A stretch of 64,000 bases of DNA from Olleya sp. Hel_I_94 (GTDB lineage: Bacteria > Bacteroidota > Bacteroidia > Flavobacteriales > Flavobacteriaceae), in the NCBI RefSeq assembly GCF_007827365.1, contig NZ_VISI01000001.1, positions 2,501-66,500 on the forward strand. Direction: 5' to 3'. The first letter of the stretch is position 1, and every line of letters starts with the position of its first letter. Below are positions 8,809 to 18,423 of this stretch, in pieces. The position numbers and the translations under genes were made by a program. The notes under the pieces were generated by a model. The model was not told where the DNA came from. It was given only the letters and a program-made list of their open reading frames with translations, and did not search any database.

Positions 8809-11787
8809 TTAGTGTTTAATAACTCGATTAATAGCTTCTTTTTGATCGATCTTCGTCTTTATAATATATATCCCATTTTGATAACTGGTTAAATCTAATA
8901 GGAATGCATCACCTCTGTTTTTTGAGTTTAAAAGTAATCTTCCGTTTAAGTCGTAAACAGATATTTCAAAATCTTGAACTTTTGATAACGAGATTTTAAC
9001 GTTATCTGTTGTTGGATTTGGGAATACTTTTACTTCATTAATTAATACAGTAGACACTGATAGGGTTTCATCTGTTACAGTAACTTCATTTGAAATAACA
9101 TTGCAACTAGCAGTACCATTCATTACAACTCTAAATTGTAAACCAACGATAAAAGAAAGATTATCTCCTGAAATTGTTAACGTATTAGTTGTAGAACCAG
9201 AAACATCCGGATTAGTTAATGAATCGTCTAAAGGCATCCATGAACCACCTTCACCATCTTCAAGAAACACTTCCCATTGGTAAGATGTGACATTTGATGC
9301 TGAAACAGTAAAAACAACAGCAGTATCTGTTTCTGTAATAGTTTGATCCTGAGGTTGCATTGTAACTATAGGTGCTGCTCCAATAGGAGAGCCAGCTAAC
9401 CAATTACTAGTATTACCTGTTAAACTAAAGTTTATCAAATTACCATTATATGCATTTGCTGTCGCATCTATTAAAGTTGTTACTGATGTATTATCTGTAG
9501 CATCTGTTCCTTGATTAAACTGATAATATGCTAGTAAATTAGCTTCGTCACCTTGCAATTGACAATTACCTGTAGTATTAACATCGTCAATAGATAAGGC
9601 TGTATTCCAAATTCTAACTTCATCTATTTCTCCTTCAAAATAAACTCCTGGAGTTAAATTACTTGCTCCTAGAACTATATATCCAAAATTTTGGTTAGAA
9701 AAACTAGTATCTGTTCCTATTAATGTACCATCCACATAAAGACTTCTTTCTGAAAACGTAACAATCTCTGTAACATGATGCCAATTATTATCATTAAATG
9801 TGGCTGTTGATGTGATATAATTTTCTGTATTGTTATAAACATAAGACACTAAGTTTCCGTTTTGTAAATAAATGGTTTTATTAAAACCTCCAGAGTTAGG
9901 CATTCCTGTATCAGAAAAGTTAAAAATTGTACTGTTAGCGCTTGTAGTTTTAAACCAAAACTCATGAGTATAGTTAAAGTTTTGAGTAGTAAATGTTCCT
10001 ATGTTTATATTAACATAGTCGTCAATACCATCAAAATTTAAGTGCGTTGCTGGCTCTATTACATTTACTACTAATTCAGTTCTTTCACTTTCACATCCAT
10101 TTGCATTAGCACTTGTTACCCAATATGATGTTGACCCAGAAGTCATTGTGCTTGGTGTAGGCGCAATTGCTGATCCAACTCCTCCTGTTTCTGCTGTATA
10201 CCATAATAATTCTGATCCATTGGCTCCTAAAGTTGCAGTTAATGGCGTTGCACTATCATTTTGTGTATAATTTACTGGACTACTAACACTTGCTTCAGAA
10301 GGAACAATTGATCCACTTTCAACAAGAGATCCTGCTAACCAATTAGAGGTGTTTCCTGTTAAAGCAAAATTAGTTAACGACCCATTATTAGCATTGATAG
10401 TAGCATCATTTAAGGTTGTGAAAGCTGCATTTTCATTAGCATCAAGACCTTCATTAAAATTATAATAAGCAATAAGACCTGTTTCATCACCTTGTAACTC
10501 GCAATTTTTGCTACCATTAATTTGTTCTTCTGTTCTTACGACATTCCAAATACGAACTTCATCAATAGATCCATTAAATAAGTTACTTGCATCATTATAA
10601 GAACCTATATGAATATCATTACCATTAATTGGTGCTGGAACATTATTATTTGAATCTATCAAAATTCCGTCTTTATATAATTTTAAAGTTTGAGTAGCGT
10701 AATCATAACTCACCACTACATGATACCAAGTATTTACTGATAATACATTTGAATCTTCGACAGCATTCCAGAAACCATTATGACCAGCAGATAACACTCC
10801 ATTAGGTACCCAAAAAGCATTTTGTCCAGAACTATCTGAGCCTGAAATTATATTACTTGTCTGATTAATTGCATCTATAGAAATCCATGCCTCTTTTGTG
10901 TATGACTCTGTTAATATATTACCACAATCAATAAAATCATCTACTCCATCAAAATTTAAATGTGTAGCTGCTTGTGGTTGACCTATAGTACCAAAGTTTT
11001 GCCAAACTGGCTCTGATTGATAAAGTGCCTCAGTGCCAACAGGAACATAAAGGGTTGCGCTACCAATATTTACATTTTGAAAAACATTAGCATTAATAGC
11101 TAGTGGTGTTGACCAATCAACAGTAACTGTATTTAAATTAGAACAGTCTTGAAATACAGTATTAGAAATACTTGTAACTGAACTAGGAATCGTTACCGAA
11201 GTTAAACTTGAACAATTTCTTATAGCATCTTGACCAATACTTGTTACTGAATTAGGAATATCTAACGACGTTAAACTAGTACAACCTGCAAATACATTAA
11301 CTGACAAACTAGTTAACGAATTAGAAATTGTTAAAGAAGTTAAACCTGAACAACCTGCAAATCCTCCAATGCCTATAGTAGTAACTGAATCTGGTATTAC
11401 CATAGAAGTTAAACTAGAACATGCGTTAAATGCAAGTTGCCCAATACTTGTAACTGAATTAGGTATAACTACAGACGTTAGGTTGGTACAGTATCGAAAT
11501 GCTCCATTACTTATAAACGTTACAGTATTAGGAATTTCTATTGAAGTTAACGTTGTACTGTTTTCAAATGCACTATCTAAAATAGCAATTACAGTATAGT
11601 CAACACTTGCATTATTAACGGTTGGAGGTACTACTAATGCACCTTCAAAACTTGCAGATGACACCACACCAACAGTGCTGTCAGCTGCTGAAATGACATA
11701 ATAATTAACGCCTCCTTCTTGAAAGGTTTGGGCTGAAACCATACCAATAAATAGTACAGCAAAAAAAGTAAAATAAAATTGTTTCAT
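8809..11787 (-). CDS. Secreted multidomain protein: BspA-type leucine-rich repeats, two LamG domains, type IX sorting domain
   Basis: Large extracellular or cell-surface protein of 992 residues, function unknown (adhesion or carbohydrate/protein binding is plausible). From the N-terminus: signal peptide MKQFYFTFFAVLFIGMVSAQ; about six BspA-like repeats of roughly 23 residues (LTSVVIPNSVTSIGQLAF type) at about 62-227; LamG module (HLNFDGVDD to EVRIWN); second LamG module (HLNFDGIDD to EVRIWN); an Ig-like stretch; and a C-terminal type IX secretion domain (VFPNPTTDNVKISLS, YDLNGRLL, IKH end). The two LamG halves are followed by matching tails containing LTGNTSNWLAGS, showing an internal duplication. 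The longest frame starts at 11856, but the signal peptide begins at the ATG at 11787 and a promoter lies between them. Confidence 0.9.
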   Translation of the reverse strand: MKQFYFTFFAVLFIGMVSAQTFQEGGVNYYVISAADSTVGVVSSASFEGALVVPPTVNNASVDYTVIAILDSAFENSTTLTSIEIPNTVTFISNGAFRYCTNLTSVVIPNSVTSIGQLAFNACSSLTSMVIPDSVTTIGIGGFAGCSGLTSLTISNSLTSLSVNVFAGCTSLTSLDIPNSVTSIGQDAIRNCSSLTSVTIPSSVTSISNTVFQDCSNLNTVTVDWSTPLAINANVFQNVNIGSATLYVPVGTEALYQSEPVWQNFGTIGQPQAATHLNFDGVDDFIDCGNILTESYTKEAWISIDAINQTSNIISGSDSSGQNAFWVPNGVLSAGHNGFWNAVEDSNVLSVNTWYHVVVSYDYATQTLKLYKDGILIDSNNNVPAPINGNDIHIGSYNDASNLFNGSIDEVRIWNVVRTEEQINGSKNCELQGDETGLIAYYNFNEGLDANENAAFTTLNDATINANNGSLTNFALTGNTSNWLAGSLVESGSIVPSEASVSSPVNYTQNDSATPLTATLGANGSELLWYTAETGGVGSAIAPTPSTMTSGSTSYWVTSANANGCESERTELVVNVIEPATHLNFDGIDDYVNINIGTFTTQNFNYTHEFWFKTTSANSTIFNFSDTGMPNSGGFNKTIYLQNGNLVSYVYNNTENYITSTATFNDNNWHHVTEIVTFSERSLYVDGTLIGTDTSFSNQNFGYIVLGASNLTPGVYFEGEIDEVRIWNTALSIDDVNTTGNCQLQGDEANLLAYYQFNQGTDATDNTSVTTLIDATANAYNGNLINFSLTGNTSNWLAGSPIGAAPIVTMQPQDQTITETDTAVVFTVSASNVTSYQWEVFLEDGEGGSWMPLDDSLTNPDVSGSTTNTLTISGDNLSFIVGLQFRVVMNGTASCNVISNEVTVTDETLSVSTVLINEVKVFPNPTTDNVKISLSKVQDFEISVYDLNGRLLLNSKNRGDAFLLDLTSYQNGIYIIKTKIDQKEAINRVIKH

Positions 11788-11819
11788 AAATAATAGGTTA
11801 GTTAGATTTTTAAGAATCG

Positions 11820-11850
11820 CAAAACTAACTTTTCCTCTATGAAATACCAA
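11820..11850 (-). promoter_or_regulatory. Promoter of the LRR/LamG protein gene
   Basis: On the minus strand TTG (11850-11848), 20 bases, TAGTTTTG (11827-11820), 33 bases before the ATG at 11787. This fits the Bacteroidota consensus and separates the gene from the two-component genes upstream. Confidence 0.65.
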
Positions 11851-11888
11851 TAACACGGGTTGAAACGCGTCACTTTGTATGTAAAATG

Positions 11889-12557
11889 CTATTTAAATTG
11901 TTTGGCATACGTCCTTGATAAAGGAATATCTAAACCATTAATAACTACTGTGTTTGATGTTACTTTCTCTATCTTATTTTTATTTACTAAATAAGAACGA
12001 TGCGTTTGTTTAAAACTATCTGTAGGAAGTTTATCCATTACACCCATCAATGATTGTCTAATAGTAAATCTTTTAGTAAGCGTATAAATATTTACATAAT
12101 TACCTTCTGCAACAAAATATCTAATGTCCGAAAAGTTTAAATTAACAATATCGTACCCATCTTTAAATTGAAAGATTTGCGATTGCTTTTTATAAAACGC
12201 TAAATTTATTGAAGCTAATAGATCTAATCGTTTTATAGGTTTGGTTAAGTAAGCGTCTGGATTGGATTTTAATGCTTCATTCATTAAAACTAAGTCGTTT
12301 TGACCTGTGATAAAAATAATGGTCGCATTATTATTTTTAACTTTGGCTAACTCAATACCCTCATTTTTCCCTTGTAAATTAATATCCATTAAAATAATAT
12401 CAGGTAAAAAAGCAGTCATTTTATTTAAAGCTGTTTCTTTATTATTGGCAATAACTACGTTTGTAAATTGCTCTTCAAGTAATAACTCCTCTATGTAATC
12501 TGCTATAATAATCTCGTCCTCTACGATTAGGATTTTGGTGTCCAGTAATTTATTCAT
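11889..12557 (-). CDS. LytTR-family response regulator
   Basis: DNA-binding response regulator of 222 residues. The receiver domain (1-120) has the acidic pair in LIVEDE, the phospho-acceptor D58 in DIILMDINL, and the conserved lysine in LTKPIK. A LytTR domain (about 130-222) shows FVAEGNYVNIYT, TIRQSLMGVMDKL and THRSYLVNKNKIEKV. It overlaps the 3' end of the upstream histidine kinase gene by 8 bases, so the two are translationally coupled and form a cognate pair. Target promoters are not evident. Confidence 0.93.
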   Translation of the reverse strand: MNKLLDTKILIVEDEIIIADYIEELLLEEQFTNVVIANNKETALNKMTAFLPDIILMDINLQGKNEGIELAKVKNNNATIIFITGQNDLVLMNEALKSNPDAYLTKPIKRLDLLASINLAFYKKQSQIFQFKDGYDIVNLNFSDIRYFVAEGNYVNIYTLTKRFTIRQSLMGVMDKLPTDSFKQTHRSYLVNKNKIEKVTSNTVVINGLDIPLSRTYAKQFK

Positions 12558-14250
12558 TATTTATTTTTTTAGACATCGAAAAATTAAAACCATTATCTGA
12601 ATTTATATTATAATCCATTTCTAATTGACGACAAATTTTATCTACCAGTTTAGGTTTTATTGACTTATTAGCCAAGCTTATACCATTATCACTATATATA
12701 AATAATAGCAACCCATTATTAACCCTTAATGTAAAATCTATCACCTTATAATCTTGTTCCTTAAAGGCATGTTTGATAGAGTTAATTAATAACTCAGTTA
12801 GTAATAATCCAAAATACATTGCTTGATCTGTTGCTATTTCTAAAGAATTGACATCAAAGTTAGTAGTAATATCATTTTCTTTAAACACATCAAAAAAACT
12901 AGTTTTTACATCTTTTAAGTAATTAGCAATATCTATAGTTTGTTTGTCTTCGTTTTTATATAAATGTTTATGTAAAGTGGAAATAGCTTCCACCTTTATT
13001 AAAATATTTTTTAGTTGAATTTTTTCTGTCTCCGAGGCTTTTTTAAGTTGATTAGTAATAAGTATAACTACTAATTGTAAGTTATTATTAATCCTGTGGT
13101 TTGCTTCACTTAATAAAAATTCGTTTTCTGAAGACAGTTTTTGTAATTGCTTATTGCTTTTTTTTGAGCGTTTAAGAAAATAAGCTATTAGGACTGCAAC
13201 TGCAATTGAAAACATAAACAATACTAGTGCAATATATAAGTTTACCTTATTAGAGGCTAATGCTTTTTTTTGATTTATAATTTCCAAATTATTAATCTTA
13301 ATCTGACTCTCTTTATCTGCCAGCTTGTATTGTGTTTCTAGATTAAATAATAATTCTTCTTTTTTTATTTCATCATATTTGGTTGTTAACTCTAATCTTT
13401 GTTTTAAATACTCGTATGCTTTTTCTATATTATTTAGTCTAAAATATAAATTTTGAATATTTTGATTAAAGATAATCTCATTGTATAAAAACTTATTTTT
13501 TTTAGAAAAATCTGCAGCATAAAGTGACGCTTTTAATGCTTTTTCTAATTGATTGCTTCGTGCCAATACCATTACATAACTAATGTAAGCATCTGCTTCT
13601 TGCTGCTTCATATTATTGCTTTTAGCAAAAGCTATAATTTCATCCAAATATTTTAGAGAAGTTTTATAATCCTTTTTACGCTCATAAACCCCAGAAATTT
13701 CTAATAATGAATAAAAAACAGCATCATTATCGTTTGTTTTTTTTGCAAGTACTAAGGATTTATTTGAATAATAAAGTGTGGAATCATTCAACTGGTAATG
13801 CTCTGTAAAAAGTGCGGCTTTACGATTGTAATACTTGGATAAATATAAATCATTTATAGGCGTATTTTTTAATATAACTAACGCCTTATCTAACTCTTTT
13901 ACTGCATCAAGATGCATAGCTCTTTTTCTAAAAAACTCTGCTTTTTTTACATAGTACAAAAACTCTAATTGCTTGTCTTTAATTTTGCTTATCGTAATAA
14001 AAGACTTGCTGTAGTTTTCATTAGCATTAGTATAATCTAATTTTAATTTATAAGCATCTGCCAATCCAAAAAGTAAGTGTACCTGTTGTTTTTGACTGCT
14101 TGGGCTAAGCAAGTGCTTTTTGTAGTAAATTATGGCTGTATCTAATTTATTTTGATCAATTAAATTTTGACCATAAATTAGAACACTATCTGTTTGAGTA
14201 AAAGAAATTTGGAAAAAAAAGATAGAAATACATAGAAATAAATATTTCAT
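12550..14250 (-). CDS. TPR-containing sensor histidine kinase (HisKA_2 type)
   Basis: Membrane sensor kinase of 566 residues. It has a signal peptide MKYLFLCISIFFFQISFTQ, a periplasmic array of TPR-like helices (about 20-310), one transmembrane helix (about 336-359), a HisKA_2 dimerisation segment with H385 in SEANHRINNNLQ, and a HATPase domain with N-box ELLINSIKHAF. The glycine-rich part is divergent (DNGISLANKS where DNGxGL is usual), so ATP binding deserves a check. The start at 14250 is chosen for the signal peptide; the upstream gene ends at 14252. It overlaps the LytTR regulator by 8 bases. TPR sensors of this layout are common in Bacteroidota, with ligands mostly unknown. Confidence 0.9.
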   Translation of the reverse strand: MKYLFLCISIFFFQISFTQTDSVLIYGQNLIDQNKLDTAIIYYKKHLLSPSSQKQQVHLLFGLADAYKLKLDYTNANENYSKSFITISKIKDKQLEFLYYVKKAEFFRKRAMHLDAVKELDKALVILKNTPINDLYLSKYYNRKAALFTEHYQLNDSTLYYSNKSLVLAKKTNDNDAVFYSLLEISGVYERKKDYKTSLKYLDEIIAFAKSNNMKQQEADAYISYVMVLARSNQLEKALKASLYAADFSKKNKFLYNEIIFNQNIQNLYFRLNNIEKAYEYLKQRLELTTKYDEIKKEELLFNLETQYKLADKESQIKINNLEIINQKKALASNKVNLYIALVLFMFSIAVAVLIAYFLKRSKKSNKQLQKLSSENEFLLSEANHRINNNLQLVVILITNQLKKASETEKIQLKNILIKVEAISTLHKHLYKNEDKQTIDIANYLKDVKTSFFDVFKENDITTNFDVNSLEIATDQAMYFGLLLTELLINSIKHAFKEQDYKVIDFTLRVNNGLLLFIYSDNGISLANKSIKPKLVDKICRQLEMDYNINSDNGFNFSMSKKINNE

Positions 14251-14251
14251 A

Positions 14252-15511
14252 TTACGTTTTCTGCTTTTTCTTTTTAGCAGCAGGAAATAAGACATTATTT
14301 AAAATAAGTCTATAACCAGGTGATGTTGGATGCAAGGATAATTCGGTTTTTGGATCGCCAACTTGGTGCGTATAATCTTCTGGATCATGTCCACCGTAAA
14401 AAGTAAAAAAGCCTTTTCCTTTTATACCATGGATGTATTTAGCTTCACCATTTGTTTTGTTTTCTCCCATTATTAAAACATTGGACTTAATTTGGTCTCT
14501 GGTAAAAGAAGTTGTTTGTCCCATAAAACCTTTTACTAAAGCTGTATGATTTTGACAAAGCATAGTTGGTATTGGATCCCATTTTGCCGAAAAATCCATT
14601 AAAGAAAAGTAATCTGTTTCCTTTGGTATATTGCGTTTCATGGTCATATCAATGCTAGAAAACTCATACACTAAAGGACTACGCTCTAGAGTATAATCTT
14701 TAAAAGCAAATGTTTTATCAAAATCAATTTTTGCTTGATAGTTACCATCACTAGCGTCTCCATCAAACATAGGTTCGCAAATATCAATTCCATCTGCAGA
14801 CAAGGCGATATCAAAACTTTCTGTTGCGCTACACATGGCAAACATAAAGCCACCACCAACTACATAATCTCTTATTTTTAATGAAACGTCACGTTTCTCT
14901 TCAGATACTTTGGTATAACCTAATTTAGTAGCTAATGCTTCTGCGTCTTTTTTTTCTTGAATATACCATGCTGCTTGGCGATATCTACCATAAAATTTCC
15001 CAAATTGTCCTGTAAAATCCTCATGGTGAAGATGCAACCAATCGTACAACAGTAATTCGTCCTTTAATACTTCTTCATCGTAGATCGTTTCGTAAGGTAT
15101 TTCGGCATAACTTAATACCATAGTTACTGCATCATCCCAAGGTAATTTACCTTGAGGTGTGTACACAGCAATTTTAGGTGCTTTTTCCAAAACCACAGCT
15201 TCCATATTTTTACTTGGACTTGCTATTTCTTTTAAAATTTGCTCTGTCTTTGTATCAGAAATAATTTCGAAACTAACACCTCTAATTTTACACTCACGCT
15301 GGATTGACTCGCTATCAGGTAATAAAAAAGAACCACCTCTATAATTAAGTAACCACTTAACTTTAACGTCTTTTTCTAAACTCCAATACGTAATTCCGTA
15401 AGCTTTTAAATGATTTTTTTGGGTATCAGCATCCATTGGTATTAAGATATAGGATGCAAACCCTTTAGAAACAAACAGAAATAAGAATAGAAATACTGTA
15501 AATTTATTCAT
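14252..15511 (-). CDS. Exported protein of unknown function (family often labelled asparagine synthetase B)
   Basis: A 419-residue protein with an N-terminal signal peptide (FTVFLFLFLFVSKGFAS). I recognise it as a Bacteroidota family that tends to carry the label asparagine synthetase B, but the sequence does not support that activity: there is no Cys at position 2, no ATP-binding SGGxDS motif, and the protein is exported. Segments such as GGGFMFAMCSATESFD (with a Cys) and FFTFYGGHDPEDYTH recall amidotransferase-like or ThuA-like folds, which is only a suggestion. It ends one base before the TPR histidine kinase start and is therefore the first gene of a unit with the kinase and the LytTR regulator, so it may shape the signal that the kinase reads. 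Confidence 0.7.
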   Translation of the reverse strand: MNKFTVFLFLFLFVSKGFASYILIPMDADTQKNHLKAYGITYWSLEKDVKVKWLLNYRGGSFLLPDSESIQRECKIRGVSFEIISDTKTEQILKEIASPSKNMEAVVLEKAPKIAVYTPQGKLPWDDAVTMVLSYAEIPYETIYDEEVLKDELLLYDWLHLHHEDFTGQFGKFYGRYRQAAWYIQEKKDAEALATKLGYTKVSEEKRDVSLKIRDYVVGGGFMFAMCSATESFDIALSADGIDICEPMFDGDASDGNYQAKIDFDKTFAFKDYTLERSPLVYEFSSIDMTMKRNIPKETDYFSLMDFSAKWDPIPTMLCQNHTALVKGFMGQTTSFTRDQIKSNVLIMGENKTNGEAKYIHGIKGKGFFTFYGGHDPEDYTHQVGDPKTELSLHPTSPGYRLILNNVLFPAAKKKKQKT

Positions 15512-15580
15512 TTAAAAATACTTTTTTATAACTTGAAAGATACTTAAAAAAGCAACTGTTATAAAAGGATTAATAGTAAA

Positions 15581-16615
15581 TTAACTGGTAGAGCCTGAGA
15601 GTAATTCTGAAATAATTTTTGTTCGAGGAAATTGTTCGAAAATAATTTTAAGAAATACTGTAATTGGAATAGCCATAATTAAACCAGGAATACCCCAAAT
15701 GTAACCCCAAAACATTAACATCACTAAAACAGCAATAACATTAATAGAAAAGGATTTACCCATAAATATAGGCTCTAAAATACTACCATATAATACTTGT
15801 GTTCCTGTTATTGAAATTATAAAAAATAATAATTTACTAGATGTTTCTAACTCGACAAATGCAAAAATAGATAGCAAAATTACTGTAATAAACGAACCTA
15901 CCATTTGAACAAAATTAATTAAGAACGCAAATAAACCCCAAAATATAGGGAAACTTACATCAAAAAAGTAACATGCCACACCTGTAAAAACACCAGTTAA
16001 AAAGCTTACTAAAAACTTAACTTTAATAAATTTAATCAAGTCTTTTTCTATTTTCATAAACGTTTTAATGGACGTGTGCTTTTTTCTTAAAATGGTCCTA
16101 TTAATTAATTTTTCAACATTAATGGACTCTGCTAACCATAAGACCACAAAAAACGTCGTCATTAATAAAGCTGTCAAAAATTTACTAATAAAACTAATTG
16201 TTGGTGATAAATTATCTAACAAGGCTTCTTTATTAACTAACCTAGTTAAAGACCTGCTACCTTCTACTTTTTCTACACCAAAAAAAGCTTCGACATTATC
16301 AACTAGTGTATTGATTTTTGTTTCTGCTTTAGCAAAAAATTGAGAATCTGATGCTAAAATTTCTCTACTTGATAGCTTTACTAATTCTACTCCAAGCTTT
16401 ACACCTAAAGCTATAACTAGTAATACAATAAAAACACTGACCGCTTTAGGCAATTTGCGTTTACGTAAAAAACGCATTAATGGTAAAAACAACAATGCTA
16501 TAAACATTGAAAAAACCAGAGGTACAAATATAAATGACAGTACTTTTAATAAGTAAAATATTATAGGTATTACAATTATTAAAAGTAGGTAGTTAGTTGT
16601 TTTTATTTTATCCAT
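15581..16615 (-). CDS. AI-2E family transporter (PerM/TqsA type)
   Basis: Inner-membrane permease of 344 residues with about eight hydrophobic segments: a pair near the N-terminus, a central soluble stretch (residues about 85-135), and a dense C-terminal group. The segment around GSILEPIFMGKSFSINVIAVL and WGYIWGIPGLIMAIP is the signature of this family. Characterised members export autoinducer-2 or act as sodium/proton antiporters; the substrate here is unknown. It follows dnaB by 18 bases on the same strand and may be co-transcribed with it. Confidence 0.9.
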   Translation of the reverse strand: MDKIKTTNYLLLIIVIPIIFYLLKVLSFIFVPLVFSMFIALLFLPLMRFLRKRKLPKAVSVFIVLLVIALGVKLGVELVKLSSREILASDSQFFAKAETKINTLVDNVEAFFGVEKVEGSRSLTRLVNKEALLDNLSPTISFISKFLTALLMTTFFVVLWLAESINVEKLINRTILRKKHTSIKTFMKIEKDLIKFIKVKFLVSFLTGVFTGVACYFFDVSFPIFWGLFAFLINFVQMVGSFITVILLSIFAFVELETSSKLLFFIISITGTQVLYGSILEPIFMGKSFSINVIAVLVMLMFWGYIWGIPGLIMAIPITVFLKIIFEQFPRTKIISELLSGSTS

Positions 16616-16633
16616 TTAAATAGTTACTTATTA

Positions 16634-18169
16634 TTAAAAAGGCACGTCGTTATCATCCTCTTCTGGTGCACCAAAAGCATCATTAGCTGACGGGAAATTG
16701 TCTGGAGCAAATGTATTATCATTTGCAGCAGCATTCATTTTACTATGAAATTCTTGACCAAATGGTGTGTCAAAATCATCCAAATTATCAAACTTACCTA
16801 AATGACCGATAAATTTAAGTCTAATACTTTCCAAACCACCATTACGGTGTTTTGCTACAATAAACTCACCTTGACCTTCTGTTGGAGAGCGTTCTTCATC
16901 ATCCCACTCGTCAATTTTATAATATTCTGGTCTGTAAATAAAACTTACAATATCGGCATCTTGCTCAATCGCACCAGATTCACGTAAATCGGATAGTAAA
17001 GGACGTTTACTTCCTCCACGAGTTTCTACAGCACGCGATAATTGAGACAGTGCAATTACAGGCAAACTTAACTCTTTAGCCAATGCTTTTAAGTTACGGG
17101 AAATAGTCGATATTTCTTGTTCACGGTTACCTCCAGATCCTGCAGCTGTCATCAACTGTAAATAATCAATCATGATCATTCTAATACCATGCTGAGAAGC
17201 TAAACGTCTAGCTTTTGCACGTAAATCAAAAATAGAAAGCGAAGGTGTATCATCAATAAATAGTGGTGCTTTTTCTAACGCTTTTACTTTTACGTTAAGC
17301 TGCTCCCACTCGTGTTTTTCAAGTTTACCAGTTCTTAATTTTTCTGAAGACAATCCTGTCTCACTAGAAATTAAACGAGTAATTAACTGTACAGATGCCA
17401 TCTCTAAAGAGAAAAAAGCAACTGGAATATTTGAGTTTACTGCAACGTTTCTAGCCATTGTTAAAGTAAAGGCTGTTTTACCCATACCTGGACGTGCTGC
17501 AATAATAATTAAATCACTTTCTTGCCAACCAGAGGTTAACTTATCTAGTTTATTAAAACCAGATGGCACACCACTCATCCCCTCTTTTTTGGAGATTTCT
17601 TCAATTTTTTTCTTAGCTTGAATTACTAAGTCTTGTGCAGTTTCACTGGATTTTTTAATGTTTCCTTGTGTGACTTCGTATAACCTAGATTCTGCTTTAT
17701 CTAAAAGGTCAAATACATCTTGAGTTTCGTCGTAAGCTTCTTCAATTATTTCAGAAGAAATTTTAATTAAACTTCTTTGGATAAACTTTTGCAGAATTAT
17801 ACGAGCATGAAACTCGATATGGGCAGAAGAGGATACTTTTTGTGTTAAAGAAATTAAATAAAAATCTCCTCCTGCTAAATCTAATTTTGAATTTGTTTTT
17901 AATTGTGTCGAAACTGTTAATAAGTCAATTGGTTGACTTTCTTGAAACAACATAAATATGGCTTCAAAAATGTGTTGATGTGCTTCTTTATAAAAGGCAT
18001 CAGCACTTAAAATGTCAATCACTTCATCAACCCCTTTCTTGTCAATCATCATTGCACCAAGTACTACTTCTTCAAGATCCAACGCTTGTGGTGGAATCTT
18101 ACCTTTTTCAAGGTTTATAATAGTGCTCCTGTCAACTTGATAGCCTTTTATTTGATTGGGTTGCTTCAT
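16634..18169 (-). CDS. dnaB: Replicative DNA helicase
   Basis: Hexameric 5'-3' helicase of the replication fork, 511 residues. An N-terminal primase-interacting domain (LEEVVLGAMMID to about 150) is joined to a RecA-like motor with Walker A ARPGMGKTAF, SLEMASVQL, Walker B in IRMIMIDYLQLM, the LKALAKELSLPVIALSQLSR block and the ESGAIEQDADIV arginine-finger region. The C-terminus is acidic (EEDDNDVPF), a common tip for binding partner proteins. No intein is present. accA lies upstream on the same strand but a terminator (18368-18400) separates them. Confidence 0.98.
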   Translation of the reverse strand: MKQPNQIKGYQVDRSTIINLEKGKIPPQALDLEEVVLGAMMIDKKGVDEVIDILSADAFYKEAHQHIFEAIFMLFQESQPIDLLTVSTQLKTNSKLDLAGGDFYLISLTQKVSSSAHIEFHARIILQKFIQRSLIKISSEIIEEAYDETQDVFDLLDKAESRLYEVTQGNIKKSSETAQDLVIQAKKKIEEISKKEGMSGVPSGFNKLDKLTSGWQESDLIIIAARPGMGKTAFTLTMARNVAVNSNIPVAFFSLEMASVQLITRLISSETGLSSEKLRTGKLEKHEWEQLNVKVKALEKAPLFIDDTPSLSIFDLRAKARRLASQHGIRMIMIDYLQLMTAAGSGGNREQEISTISRNLKALAKELSLPVIALSQLSRAVETRGGSKRPLLSDLRESGAIEQDADIVSFIYRPEYYKIDEWDDEERSPTEGQGEFIVAKHRNGGLESIRLKFIGHLGKFDNLDDFDTPFGQEFHSKMNAAANDNTFAPDNFPSANDAFGAPEEDDNDVPF

Positions 18170-18367
18170 TTATTGAATATAGTTTTGAGTTATAACTCCG
18201 TAATTTATTGATTAAATATTTAAAAAAACCAGATGAAAATTCACCTAATTCTTGACTTAGCGAAAGTAAATAAATTGTTAAGAAATATTAGGATACAAAG
18301 TTACTCAATCTTAACAGATCGTCAACATTTATACTGTTAATAAGTCTGTTTTTTTGTTAATAAGCAT

Positions 18368-18400
18368 AAAAAAAACCTGAAGCATTACACTTCAGATTTT
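18368..18400 (-). terminator. Terminator downstream of accA
   Basis: Short hairpin CTGAAG (18377-18382) with CTTCAG (18390-18395) around a 7-base loop, followed on the minus strand by a run of T (18368-18375). It sits 24 bases after the accA stop. Confidence 0.75.
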
Positions 18401-18423
18401 GTTAGCAAATGGTTTTATAAGGT

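Noticed and set aside
11100-11610. Repetitive DNA at the LRR region considered as a CRISPR-like or satellite repeat
   Set aside because: The period follows the 23-residue protein repeat, copies vary in sequence, and there are no uniform spacers.
14252-15511. Asparagine synthetase activity
   Set aside because: No N-terminal catalytic Cys and no ATP-pyrophosphatase motif; an export signal is present.
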